A stretch of DNA of 64,000 nt from Corylus avellana (taxonomy: Eukaryota; Streptophyta; Magnoliopsida; Fagales; Betulaceae): contig NC_081542.1 of NCBI RefSeq assembly GCF_901000735.1, positions 46,602,238-46,666,237 of the forward strand, read 5' to 3'. Made by a program: the position numbers and the translations under genes. Shown here piece by piece: positions 13,740-28,397 of the stretch (the first letter of the stretch is position 1; every line of letters starts with the position of its first letter). The notes below the pieces were generated by a model. That model was not told where the DNA came from. It was given only the letters and a program-made list of their open reading frames with translations, and did no database searches.

Positions 13740-13990
13740 TTTAAATTTCTCCACTGCTCATTATGTTTCAAAAAATATTTAAAGTTTTTTGTGGTGCTGT
13801 GGGCAGCGCCTGGAGCGGTGGACCTCAGCCCAACTACGGCTAGCTCTGTAGTTGGGTCTCTGAGCTTCCTCTGTTTCCAAGCAAAGGGAAACACGGTTTG
13901 GTAGGTAATCTCTTCCCTTGATTCCAATAGTAGGATTTCGTGGTTTTTAGTGTTTGAATTTTCATGGCCGATTGTGGTTTGAAATTGGGA
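13740..13990. repeat. Inverted copy of the 5'-UTR-like block at 2200-2640
   Basis: It contains the core GGACCTCAGCCCAACT and the AGGAAGCTC region in the opposite orientation to 2335-2420 and 52260-52345. It is again placed next to a CRK kinase tail. Homology ends at about 13990, where the LINE relic begins. Confidence 0.6.
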
Positions 13991-14866
13991 TTGCAAAAGT
14001 TATTGCTATTTGTCTTATTTCATAATGCTTTTTCACTTTCCCAAATAATCAGACTACTTTTCCTACTTTTCCATTCACGCCTAATTCTTTTTCCAAGAGT
14101 CCAAGATGGATTTCATCTCCACCGTCCATTTGTTTATCCTAATAATTTTTCAAAAGCAAAATATTCTTCATCTCCTTCCCGGGTTCTCCTCTGCCAAATG
14201 TTCAAGTTGAATAGAATTGGGAGGGGAGCTAGATATTTGGAGCTGAGTTGACTTGAGGCCTCGTTCAAACTCATGAGATGAACCAGGTTGGGGTGAGTTT
14301 ACTATATGATGATCAATGGATTGAGTTGAAAGAAGATTAGAGAATATATTGACTTTGAGGGAAGATTTGTACTTGGCGGGAAATCTATCAGCTTGAGGTG
14401 TTTGGTAGAAAAACTGTTTGTGCCCAATCAAACCACAATCAGTTCAATAAACATCTAGCATTTCATACTTAAGGCTCACCCATGTAACTTCACTAACTGG
14501 TCTTGCAAAAGGGAAGCCAGGTTTTAGGGGCCTCGAAGAATCAATCTCCACCAGGATTCTGAAGTAGCTACGAAAGGTGGAGGAAGCACCATTGACATCA
14601 TCTACTTTCAAGAGATGACCCAAGCCTTTCCTAATGGCTACAGCATTTCTGGTAGTCATGTTGCACAGAGGAAGACCATGCACTTGTATCCAGAAGGGAA
14701 CATCTTTCGGGGAAAGTTCTCCTATAGTAGCAGTAGGAGACCATTTTTGAAGAGCAAGAAGAGAGCCATTGACATTCCGGGTTGTCCGGTCGAGTATCTT
14801 GGCAGGGCCGGCTCAAGCCCTAGGCGAGTTAGGCCCTCGCCTAGGGCCCCCAATTTAATAAGGCTC

Positions 14867-14898
<32 letters not shown>

Positions 14899-15975
14899 GA
14901 CAAAAAAAATTTTAAGGCCCAATTTTTTTTTTTTTCATCAAAACTTAAGGCCTTTAATCATGATAATTAAGTAATATAAAAAAGGCCTCAATTTAAAAAG
15001 GCCAAAAAAACAAAAACAAAAACAAAAATTCAAAAAAATTTAAGGCCCATTTTTTTTTTTTTTAATAAGACCAAAAAAAAAATCATCAAAATTTAAGGCT
15101 TCAATTTAATAAGGCCCCAATTAATAAGCCCATTATAAATTCTAGAAATAATTCAAGAAACAAATATAAAAACCGATTTATCATAAATGATGAGAATTTC
15201 GTCTCATCATTACAAATAAAATATTATTGATTTATTTCCTATTTTATTATCTAGGGATAGGCAACGGCCAAAAACATAGACTCCATAGAGTATAATGCTA
15301 GCTACTAGGGGCATTTTAAATATGACTCTTTGTTCGTCTGCCTCTCCACTTTCTAATCATAGAAAGTGTTCCAATTGACATATTAAATTATATAAAAAGA
15401 CTTGATTATTTTTCATAGAATTTTATTGACAATACTTGTTACAGTTGCTTCTGCAGAAAGAAGGTTTTCAAAATTAAAATTGATAAAAATCCTACCCAAG
15501 ATCAACAATGTCACTAGAGAAATTAAATAGATTAACCATATTATCAATTGAAAAAAAAAAAGATGTTAAAAAATTTTGAATATAAAAACTTAATCAGTAA
15601 TTTTGCATTTCAAAAGGCGAGAAGAATGGTTTTTAAATAAAAATATAATATTAATATTATTATTATTATTATTATTATTTACTTAAAAAAAAAAGGGCCA
15701 AATTTCTAAGTTTCGCCTAAGGCTCCAAAATACATTGAGCCGGCCCTGTATCTTGGTGATATGCTCCTGTTTTGAAAATTTGAAAAGGAATAGGTTTGGT
15801 CCTAGCACAGCAAAGGAGAAGGGAACGGCAAAGGGCCAAGAAATGATATGCCCTACAAGAGGGAGATATGCAACGATGACTTGCTAAGGGGAAGAGTTTC
15901 TAACTGGGAGGAAGGGTCCTCCCAGGATAAAGCTTCTGTTTGGGCAATGAGAGAGTCCATAAGTCCATATCTATT
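13990..15975 (-). pseudogene. LINE-type relic with DUF4283 and zinc knuckle, split by a hAT
   Basis: The minus strand, skipping the hAT at 14803-15748, reads as the DUF4283-containing ORF1-like protein of plant LINEs. An N-terminal segment with MDSLIAQTEALSWED near 15960 is followed by a stop. Then come the PFWIQVHGLPL region (about 14680) and a CCHC knuckle near 14435. That knuckle has its first Cys as a stop codon (TGA) and its last Cys as Tyr. A Ser/Pro-rich tail runs to 14168. It is non-functional. Endonuclease and RT are not seen. Confidence 0.65.
14803..15748. mobile_element. hAT-family deletion derivative, 946 bp, inside the LINE relic
   Basis: Perfect 14-bp terminal inverted repeats (CAGGGCCGGCTCAA / TTGAGCCGGCCCTG) are bounded by a perfect 8-bp target duplication, TATCTTGG, at 14795-14802 and 15749-15756. 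This is diagnostic of hAT. The plus strand near 15445-15530 retains a decayed piece of the hAT C-terminal dimerisation region (ASAERRFSKLKLIK, then stops). The rest is A/T-rich GGCCC-containing sequence. It is non-autonomous. Confidence 0.92.
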
Positions 15976-16383
15976 TGTTAAGGATGCAAGAAGGAGAAAG
16001 CAGGAATGGAAGCAAGCTGAAAAGATTAAGGAAAGAAGAAGAAACAAAAGTTTCTAGAGAAGCTCAGAGAGTGAGTTTTTGATCTATTTTTGAGTCCGGT
16101 ATTGGTAGTTATTTAACCCTATTAATTAATACTATACAATTTTATCCTTTTTTTGGGCAAAAATAAATGAGCTTTTTTCTTTTAAGTTTTGTTTTTCAAT
16201 CCTAAAATATAAATTTAGAAAAATGTTTGCTTTCTTCTCTTTTTTTTTTCATGTCTCTTGTCCATCTTTGTACAAGAGTCAAGAGATATGCAAATTCACA
16301 ACTATTGGATTGCGAAAGTCAATCGTTAATAATATTAGGTGAGTTGTAATATTCTCTATAATAAATTTTCATTATAAAATAAA

Positions 16384-17157
16384 GGAATAATTTCATTTTA
16401 GACTCTTAAATTACTATACGATTCGATAAGTCTCCTCAAACTTTAGAATCTCTCAATTTGAACCCATCCGTTGGATTTAGCCGTTAACTTCTTACGTCAA
16501 AAAAAAAAATCAAAATATTCATGATTTTTGTTTTTTGTTTTTTCGTTTTTTTTTAAGTAAAAAAAAAAAAAAAAATCTTGGGTTGGGCCAAACCCACGTG
16601 GGTCTGGTTGTGACCCAGTCGTGGGTCTCCTAACCCACGCGGGTCTCTGGCCAAAACCCAGTGTGGGTCACGGCCAGACCCGCGTGGATCGACGGCTCTA
16701 GCTTCCCGTTTGAGACGTTGCCGTCTTTGGTGATCACGGACGACATGAACGACGAGCTTGATGACAAGCTGTCCTTTGTGAAATCCAGCTCGGTAGTCTT
16801 CGGGTTTGAGGCGAAAACACTAGGTTCCGAGAAAACGAGGGTCAAACTTTGTGGCTGATACGAGACGAATCTCGCCGGAGCAGGGCTCGGAGCCGGAGTA
16901 CAGTGGGTCTGGCCTGACCCACGCTCACAAGGCCGGAACCCTTTTTTTTTTTTTTTTTTTGGAATTAATGATAAATTTGAAATTTTATAAAAAGTCAGGG
17001 TATAAATATTATTGTCTCATTTTTAATGTTTAAAATTTGACGGGGGGTTCAAGTTGATTGCAATTTTAAGTTGAGGAGTTCAAATTGAGAGGTTTTAAAG
17101 TTTGGAAGAGTATATCAAATCGTATGATAATTCAGAGGTCTAAAGTAAAGTTACCCT
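16384..17157. mobile_element. Non-autonomous MULE with captured GC-rich sequence (774 bp)
   Basis: Long, roughly 80-110 bp, imperfect terminal inverted repeats: the left starts GGAATAATTT and the right, reversed, AGGGTAACTT. They are flanked by a 9-bp duplication TAAAATAAA (16375-16383) / TAAAACAAA (17158-17166), as expected for Mutator-like elements. The empty site is seen in reverse at about 360-385. The interior (16600-16930) is much more GC-rich than the surroundings and open on both strands for 65-71 codons, suggesting a captured gene fragment (Pack-MULE). The donor gene is not recognised. Confidence 0.75.
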
Positions 17158-17344
17158 TAAAACAAATAATATATGGAGAGATCGTACCAAGATTCAGACC
17201 GTTGACAAATAGGAAATATAAAGGCAATTTGTTGCGTCTAGAAAACATTATGGAAAATATATATACATTTTAGCCTCCTGAATTATCATTGTTTTGTATT
17301 TACACTATAAACTTTAAAAAATGACATTAAGGCCTCTCCTATCA

Positions 17345-17620
17345 GAGCATTTACATCCGCCTCAACAAATGTTTAGCTAAACTTTAGCTAAATGATCACC
17401 TCTTTCTATTTTAGCATTTTACTTTTTCAAAGCATTTACATCCGACTTAACATTTTAGTTATCAACTTTTATCTTTTTTATTTAAAATATTATTTATTTA
17501 TCTACTTTTCCTATTCTCAAATAAGAGAGATAACAATATTAATTTTTCTATTATTATTAACAAATATGCATTGTTGAGCGACAGTACTCAACAAAGTTGT
17601 TGAGTTGGATGTAGTGTTTT
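17345..17620. mobile_element. MITE-like repeat
   Basis: The ends are inverted versions of each other (GCATTTACATCCGCCTCAAC at the left, GTTGAGTTGGATGTAGTG at the right), with AT-rich filler and no ORF. Related copies lie at about 24712-24970, in reverse near 60-235, and as fragments near 49425-49530. No clean target duplication was identified. Confidence 0.4.
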
Positions 17621-18254
17621 TAACGATATAGTTCAATAAAATAGTCAAAATATTATTTTATTGAATCAAATGTGAGGCATGCATGTCAAATTCGACATTT
17701 TTGTATTTTTCTCTTCAGAATACCATTAAATTAAACTATAAAATAAAATAAAAATAAACCCATCGAAAATGGGTAGCCCTTTTCATATCAGCTCTTTTTT
17801 CTTTCTTTTTTTCAAATGATTATGTTTTATATATTTTTTAATTTATTTATTAATAACTTTAAAAATATTTAAAAAAATGGAAAAAAATATTTAATTTCAC
17901 AGTGATAATATATGAGGTATCAATATTTTGGGAGGAGTAAAATATAACTTAGACAATGGGAGTAGTTTTGACCTTTCAACGGCGATAATTAACTAGCTGA
18001 CATTAGCCGTCACAACAATCGGACTCAAATTTCCACATCGTATTTATGAGTGATAACAGTATCTACCTAATACGTGGCCGAAATAAATAATCGATTATGG
18101 AAGTTGAACAAGAACTCCAGCAAGGTTATCTCCAATAACATTATTTTACTTGTTTTCTCATACATGAGAAGATTGTTTTCTTGTATATATATAGATTATC
18201 TGCTACAACCATATGTTAATGGACCAATTTTCTGTTAAAAGTCTAGGAGGGACA
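17620..18254 (+). promoter_or_regulatory. CRK2 upstream region
   Basis: Intergenic DNA up to CRK2. A W-box TTGACC is at 17968-17973 and a TATATATA box near 18184-18192. As in CRK1, the TATA position makes the upstream ATG 18213 unlikely to be transcribed, which favours ATG 18255. Confidence 0.45.
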
Positions 18255-21448
<3,194 letters not shown>

Positions 21449-21742
21449 TCAAGAGATTAACTGGAGTATATATGCTGTTCCATCCATCCACTTAAAAACT
21501 TGAATTTTCCATTTTGATTACAGAATTTCCTTCCTATCAGGGGATGCATCATTTCCCTGCAAATACTACAGGGTATAGAAGTGTAGTACTTCTATAACCA
21601 TATCCTACTTCTATACTTGTAATTAGTTTTTCTGTAAATATATTTGCATACGAATTGAGGAACTACATGCATTAAATTAGCACATATACCAAATTATACA
21701 AAGCAAATTCAAACATAGCGGAAATGGCTATTGTCCCCAAAT

Positions 21743-22240
21743 TGTTAAAGTAATGATTAAGTGATTAAGTTTACCTCTTTCTATTAACTTAAGTTGTTGG
21801 GATAACTAGTAATTTAATATAGTATCAGAACCAAACGTCCTCAAATTAAACTTTGATTTCGTCATTTACCTCCCATTTTCAATTAAATATTTCACGTATT
21901 TGGTCTCACCTATTAAAATAGAGTTTGGACCCACACATGAAAGAAAGTGTTAAATTGTTGATTAAATTTTTAAATTTACTTATTCCTATTAGTTTAAGCG
22001 TTTAGGATAAATGGTAATTTAACATGGTATCAAAACCAAAGGTCTTGGGATCGAATCGAACCTTGACTCCGTCAAATTACCTCAATTTAAATTAAATATT
22101 CCATGTGTTGGCCTCACCTATTAAAAAAAAAAAAAAATTGAGTCAACACATAAGGGAGAGTTTTAATGTAATAATTAAGCGATTAAATTTATCTTATTCT
22201 ATCCGCTTAAGCTTTTGGGCAATTGGTAATTTAACATCGT
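21743..22240 (+). mobile_element. TRIM retroelement tandem array (three terminal repeats, two internal regions)
   Basis: Three diverged terminal repeats of about 76 bp (21743-21819, 21948-22024, 22161-22236), each of the form TGTTAA...TAATTTAACA, alternate with internal regions. The first two repeats are followed by degenerate Met-tRNA primer sites (TAGTATCAGAACC at 21820; TGGTATCAAAACC at 22025). Each next repeat is preceded by a purine-rich tract. With no coding sequence and under 0.3 kb per unit, this is the TRIM layout. A decayed fragment continues to about 22290. Confidence 0.75.
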
Positions 22241-22289
22241 ATCATAACTAAATGTTTTGTTAAATTTAACATGGTAATTTAATAAAAAG

Positions 22290-22719
22290 GAGTGCCGGGT
22301 CTTATGATATGAGTTTTGAACAGAAATGTAAAATGGCAAGCTTTAACCGGCGTTGAAGAATATAATTAGAGGCTTTTTATTCAGGAGGGTAAGCTAGTGG
22401 GCTGACTTTTAGGTATGTGTTGGTGCCATTTTTGAAGCCTCTACGAAGTCATGTTGAATGGAAACATTCAACCTTTTCTTATTGAGTCTCTCATGATCAA
22501 AGCTGATCAGTTCAATATTAACTGGCCGGTCGTGGGAATTAGGTGAAGCATGTAGCCCAGATAATTAAGTCTGCAAGTTGAACTAGTACACCAATTAAGG
22601 TTGTCCAATAACATTATTTTGTTTTCTCATACACGAGAAGATTATTTTATTGTATAGATTATCTGCTATAAGCATATGTTCATGGACCAATCTTCTAATA
22701 TTGAAGTCTGGGAGGGATA
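22290..22719 (+). promoter_or_regulatory. Upstream region of the third CRK
   Basis: Non-coding. A TATA-like TTGTATAGATTATCTGC lies near 22650, in the same position relative to the gene as in CRK1/CRK2. A diverged reverse copy without its gene lies at about 58470-58760. Confidence 0.4.
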
Positions 22720-23335
22720 ATGGTTTTCATCCAAAAAGCCTTCCTTTTTCTATTATTTGTAGGGTGTGCGCTTATCAGCTCCATTAATTCGCAGCAAACC
22801 TACAGTTTCCCAGTGAATCTAAACTATTGTCAAGATCAATCCAACGAAACCACCAAGGCCTCTTTCGAATCAAACCGCACGGTCCTGTTGAGTTCTTTAT
22901 CCTCTAAAGCTTCCGAAAACAACAGCTTCTACAACGATACCTCTAATGGCGTCTACGGCCTCTTCCTCTGCCGAGGTGATGCTAGCATTGGTACCTGCCA
23001 ACGCTGTGTCATCTACGCGGTTGAATATATCAAACTTCTGTGTCCATCTTCTAAAACTGTCATCATCTGGTTCGATGATTGCATGTTAAGGTACTCCGAT
23101 ACTAATTTCTTTGGAGTGCAACAGATATTTCCAGGGGCGTTCATGTGGAATATCAAGAATACCACTTCACCTGGAACTAATTTTGGAGCAATAGCTCTAA
23201 TGAATGAACTAATAGCAGATGCTTTAGGAACAGAGACGTTGTACAAGACAGGTAAACGGCCTGTGGGTGATGGGTCTGAGGTTAGATATGGGTTGGTGCA
23301 GTGTACTAGAGATATTAATTCTACTTCATGCGGCA
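22720..23335 (+). pseudogene. CRK4 first exon, truncated in the second DUF26 domain
   Basis: Open from ATG 22720: signal peptide (VFIQKAFLFLLFVGC), first DUF26 with CRGDASIGTCQRC, and the start of the second (CTRDINSTSCG). At 23335/23336 homology to other CRKs stops and an unrelated AT-rich segment follows, adding 22 foreign codons before a stop at 23401-23403. CRK intron-1 sequence resumes at about 23765 and runs to the gap. So the end of exon 1 and the start of intron 1 were replaced. Without hinge, helix and kinase it is at best a secreted DUF26 fragment. The partial copy in block C is at 35096-35485. Confidence 0.8.
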
Positions 23336-23762
23336 GCAACCCCAAAGTCGTTGCTATTGAGGGGTCATTAGCGGCGATTTTTAAAAGTTGTCTTAAACTT
23401 TAAAAAATTTCAGTTTAGATTTAAAAATAAAATAAAATAAAATTACCCATCAATTAGAATTTTTTGTTAAATCCCACTAAAATTTCCAAAATAACCTTGT
23501 TTATATATATATATATATATATTCAAGCATTGATATTTTTGCAAACTCGGTTAAATCTTGATCAATGCCTGAATCCTGCAGTTTTCTTTTCTTTTTTCCA
23601 AAAAAAAAAAAAAAATTGGTATTTTGAAAATTTTGTGACCCCTCAATTAGGATTATCCGTATTATCTTAACGGAGGGGTGAAATTTAAAAAATTAAAATT
23701 AAAAGATGAATACATTAAATTGAGAGATTTCAAAATGAGGTTAAGTGAAATTTCACCCAAAG
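23336..23762. other. Unidentified insertion interrupting CRK4
   Basis: AT-rich, non-coding, with a TA microsatellite at 23505-23521 and poly-A/T. It replaces CRK exon 1 end and adjacent intron. No convincing terminal repeats or target duplication were found. Confidence 0.5.
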
Positions 23763-23764
23763 TA

Positions 23765-23965
23765 ATTGGGACAAAGAAGCTAAGTAAACATTCACTGAAG
23801 TTGGCAAACTTGAATGTTAGAAGTTTTCCCTTACGTTTGATTTAGAATTTGCATTTGTCCTGAAAATTTAGTGGTATTCCCATTCACTGCTTGGAACCTT
23901 CATGAAATACTTGATCCGATCCATCATCTCTACTGGGTCTGGGTGATTACAATGACCCTTGCAAA
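23765..23965 (+). pseudogene. CRK intron-1 remnant before the gap
   Basis: Matches CRK1 intron 1 (about 7990-8120) and CRK5 intron 1 (about 54970-55170, reversed). Non-coding. Confidence 0.65.
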
Positions 23966-24065
23966 NNNNNNNNNNNNNNNNNNNNNNNNNNNNNNNNNNN
24001 NNNNNNNNNNNNNNNNNNNNNNNNNNNNNNNNNNNNNNNNNNNNNNNNNNNNNNNNNNNNNNNNN
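23966..24065. other. Assembly gap (100 N)
   Basis: Exactly 100 N. CRK4 intron sequence lies to the left and the inside of a MULE copy to the right, so the two sides are unlikely to be true neighbours. Confidence 0.99.
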
Positions 24066-24536
24066 TAGCTTCCCGTTTGAGACGTTGCCGTCTTTGGTGA
24101 TCGCAGACGACATGAATGACGAGTTTGATGACACGCTGTCCTTTGTGAAATCCAGCTCGGTAGTCTTCGGGTTCGAGGCGAAAACACTAGGTTCCGAGAA
24201 GACGGGGGTCAAACTCTGTGGTTGATACGAGATGAATCTCGCTGGCGCAGGGATCGGAGCCGGAGTACAATGGGTCTGGCCTGACCCACGCTCACAAGGC
24301 CGGAACCCTTTTTTTATTTTTTTTTAAATTAAGGATAAATTTGAAAATTTATAAAAAGTCAGGGCATAAATATCACTGTCTCATTTTTAATGTTTAAAAT
24401 TTGACGTAGAGGTTCAAATTGATTGCAATTTTAAGTTGACGAATTCAAATTGAGAGGTTTTGAAGTTTGGAGGAGTATATCAAATCGTGTAATAATTCAG
24501 AGATCTAAAGTAAAGTTACCCTTAAAACAAATAATA
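24066..24536. mobile_element. 3' part of the MULE, second copy
   Basis: Matches 16697-17157, including the GC-rich captured core and the right terminal repeat ending GTTACCCT, followed by TAAAACAAA. The left part is lost in the gap. Confidence 0.7.
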
Positions 24537-24544
24537 TATGGAGA

Positions 24545-25607
24545 GTTGGTACTAAGATCCAGACCGTTGACAAATAGGAAATATAAAGGCAATTTGTTGC
24601 GTCTAGAAAACATTATCGAAAATATATATATATTTTAGGCTCCTGAATTATCATTGTTTTGCATTTACACTCTAAACTTTAAAAAATGACATTAAGGCCC
24701 CTCATATTAGAGCATTTACATCCACCTCAATAAATATTTAGCTAAACTTTAGCTAAATGATCTCCTCTTTCTATTTTAGCATTTTACTTTTTCAAAGCAC
24801 CTACATCCAACTTAACATTTTAATTATCAACTTTCATTTTTTTATTTAAAATATTACTTATTTATCTACTTTTCCTAGAGAGATAACAATATTAATTTTT
24901 CTATTATTATTAACAAATATGCATTGTTGAGCAACCGTGCTCAACAAAGCTGTTGAGTTGGATGTAGTGTTTTTAACGATATAATTCAACAAAATAGTTA
25001 AAATGTTATTTTATTGAATCAAATGTGAGGCCTGCATGTCAACTTCGACATATTTGTATTTTTCTCTTCAGAATACCCTAAAATTAAATTAAAAAATAAA
25101 ATAAAAATGAACCCATCGAAAATGGGTAGCCCTTTTCATATCAGCTCTTTTTTCTTTTCTTTTTTCAAATGATTATGTTTTATATATTTTTTAATTTATT
25201 TATTAATAACTTTAAAAATATTTAAAAAAAATGGAAAAAATATTTAATTTCACAGTGATAATATATGAGGTATCAATATTTTGGGAGGAGTAAAATATAA
25301 CTTAGACAATGGGAGTAGTTTTGACCTTTCAACGGCGATAATTAACTAGCCGACGTTAGCCGTCACAACAATCGGACTCAAATTTCCACATCGTATTTAT
25401 GAGTGATAACAGTATCTACCTAATAAGTGGCCGAAATAAATAATCAGTTATGGAAATTGAACAAGAACTCCAGCAAGGTTATCTCCGATAACATTATTTT
25501 ACTTGTTTTCTCATACATGAGAAGATTGTTTTCTTGTATATATATAGATTATCTGCTACAACCATATGTTAATGGACCAATTTTCTGTTAAAAGTCTAGG
25601 AGGGACA
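24545..25607. other. Upstream region of CRK3
   Basis: Collinear with 17170-18254: MITE-like copy at about 24712-24970, W-box TTGACC near 25321 and TATATATA near 25537. No gene. Confidence 0.5.
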
Positions 25608-27784
25608 ATGTTTTTTTTCATCCAAAAAGCAAAAGCTGTCCTTTTTCTATTATTTGCAGGCTGTGCGCTTATGAGCTCCATTAATTCCAAGCCAACCTAC
25701 AATTACCACTTTTGTGAAGATCAATCTAACAATTCCTCCGACGCTTCTTTCGAATCAAACCTCACAGACCTGTTGGGTTCTTTACCCTCTAAAGCTTGCC
25801 AAAACATCAGCTTCTACAACGATACCTCTAATGGCATCTACGGCCTCTTCCTCTGTCGAGGTGATGTTAACAGTAGTACCTGCCAAAGTTGTGTCAGCTA
25901 TGCGGCTCAAGATATCACAAGTCGGTGTCCATCAAATACAACTGCCATCATCTGGTTCGATGAATGCATGTTAAGGTACTCCAATACTGATTTCTTTGGA
26001 GTGGAAGATTTATCGCCAATGGTGTTCATGTGGAATGTCGAGAATCTAACCTCACCACAACAAACTGATTTTGGAGGACGAGCTCTAATGAACGGACTAA
26101 TAGATGATGCTTTAGGAACAGAGATGTTGTACATGTACAAGGCATGTAACTCGTCTGGGCAGGTTAGATATGGGATGGTTCAGTGTACTAGAGATATCAA
26201 TTCTACTTCATGCGGCAATTGTTTCCAACAGTTGATTACTGAAGCCAATCGGCGTTGCCAAAAGAAGATAGGGTGGCGCGTTTTGGCCCCAAGTTGCAAT
26301 ATAAGGTATGAGAACTACCCATTCATTCAGCAACCACCTGTGCCGCCACCTGCACCGCCGCTGCCCCATCCTGTGGCTGCAGCACCACAGCCACTGCCTG
26401 ATAATGGTAAGACTAGTTCAACTTTTCCGGCCTCTGCATAATTTGGACTTACAAAAATATGCAAGTGCATCTAGGCCAATTTATAGATCAGTCATTGAGT
26501 TTATAGAAGAAACAATTATGTTAATACCTAGTTTTGATCATAAAGTACAAGTATATTAGACAATCAAATTTTTTGATAGGGACCGTAGTAGATCTGAGAA
26601 AATCAGTTGACAGGGGCTGACTGGAAAAATAAACAGATGATGATATAAAAACAGTTAAGGATAATGGCATTCTTCAGAACTGAGGGTAGTAATTGGGACA
26701 AAGAAGCTAAGTTAAAAATTCACTATTTGTGCAGGCCATATCCCTATATTTATTGATTTATATATCTTAGTTTCAAGATATTGTAAGCAAACCTACAGTT
26801 GTATTGTATGATGAGACAGGAGGAGGAAACAATACAACAAAGATCGTATGCATTACCGTATCATCAATTGCAGTAGTTGCGGCCCTCTTGGGTTTCTGGT
26901 ATTATTCATCCTTTTGCAGGAGGAGAAGAAGAGAAGGTAGATTACATACTACTCAAGGGGAAACAAGCCAACTAATTCTATTTGATTTGTACTTAATTAT
27001 AGACTGCCACTAATTTTAAATCTATTTAATTTGATACTCAGAAGAGGAAATAAGCCAAGCAATTATGTTAGGAAACAGGGACTGTTCACAGTCAATAGAC
27101 TTCAGGGACGGATGTATCCATGCCAGGAATCAGGACAACAGTGGAGAAATGCATTACTTCAATTTAAGGACCATGCAGGCTGCTACAAATAATTTTTCTG
27201 ATGCAAATAAGCTTGGAGAAGGTGGTTTCGGCCCAGTTTACAAGGTTAAAATTAAGACTAACTAGATTTTTTTTTTTTTTTTTTGTAGACATGCATTTTT
27301 GGAAATTATTGTATAATTTGAATTTGAAAAATAGCAATAGTTGATGAGGATCAATCAATGGCATCTAAAGATTGCTGTGACAATTTAGTCTTAGAAGTAG
27401 AAACTAACTACAAGTGAACCGTAATGTTGTGACAGAGATAGCATTATATATATATGCGTGTGTACCATTACCATGTGATAAATTTTCTATGGTTGAGAAA
27501 GTTTAAATTGCTTCCAGGGGAAGCTGATTGATGGAAAGGAAATAGCAGTTAAAAGGCTTTCAATGAAATCTAAACAAGGTCTTGAAGAGTTCAAGAATGA
27601 AGTTTTGTTAATTGTCAAACTTCAACACAAACATCTAGTAAGGCTCTTGGGATGCTGCTTGGAAGGAGGCGAAAAGCTTCTAGTCTATGAGTACATGGCC
27701 AACACTAGTCTGGATGCCTTCCTGTTTGGTTTGCTCTCTCTCTCTCTCTCGTCCCCAATACCAAGGCACAAATCTCCTATCTGA

Positions 27785-28352
<568 letters not shown>

Positions 28353-28397
28353 TGGTATCAGAGCCTTTTAGGCTAACGCCTTTTTGATCCCTCTGAA

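Noticed and set aside
15848..16057. 69-codon plus-strand ORF
   Set aside because: Antisense of the LINE N-terminal region, which is the recognisable frame.
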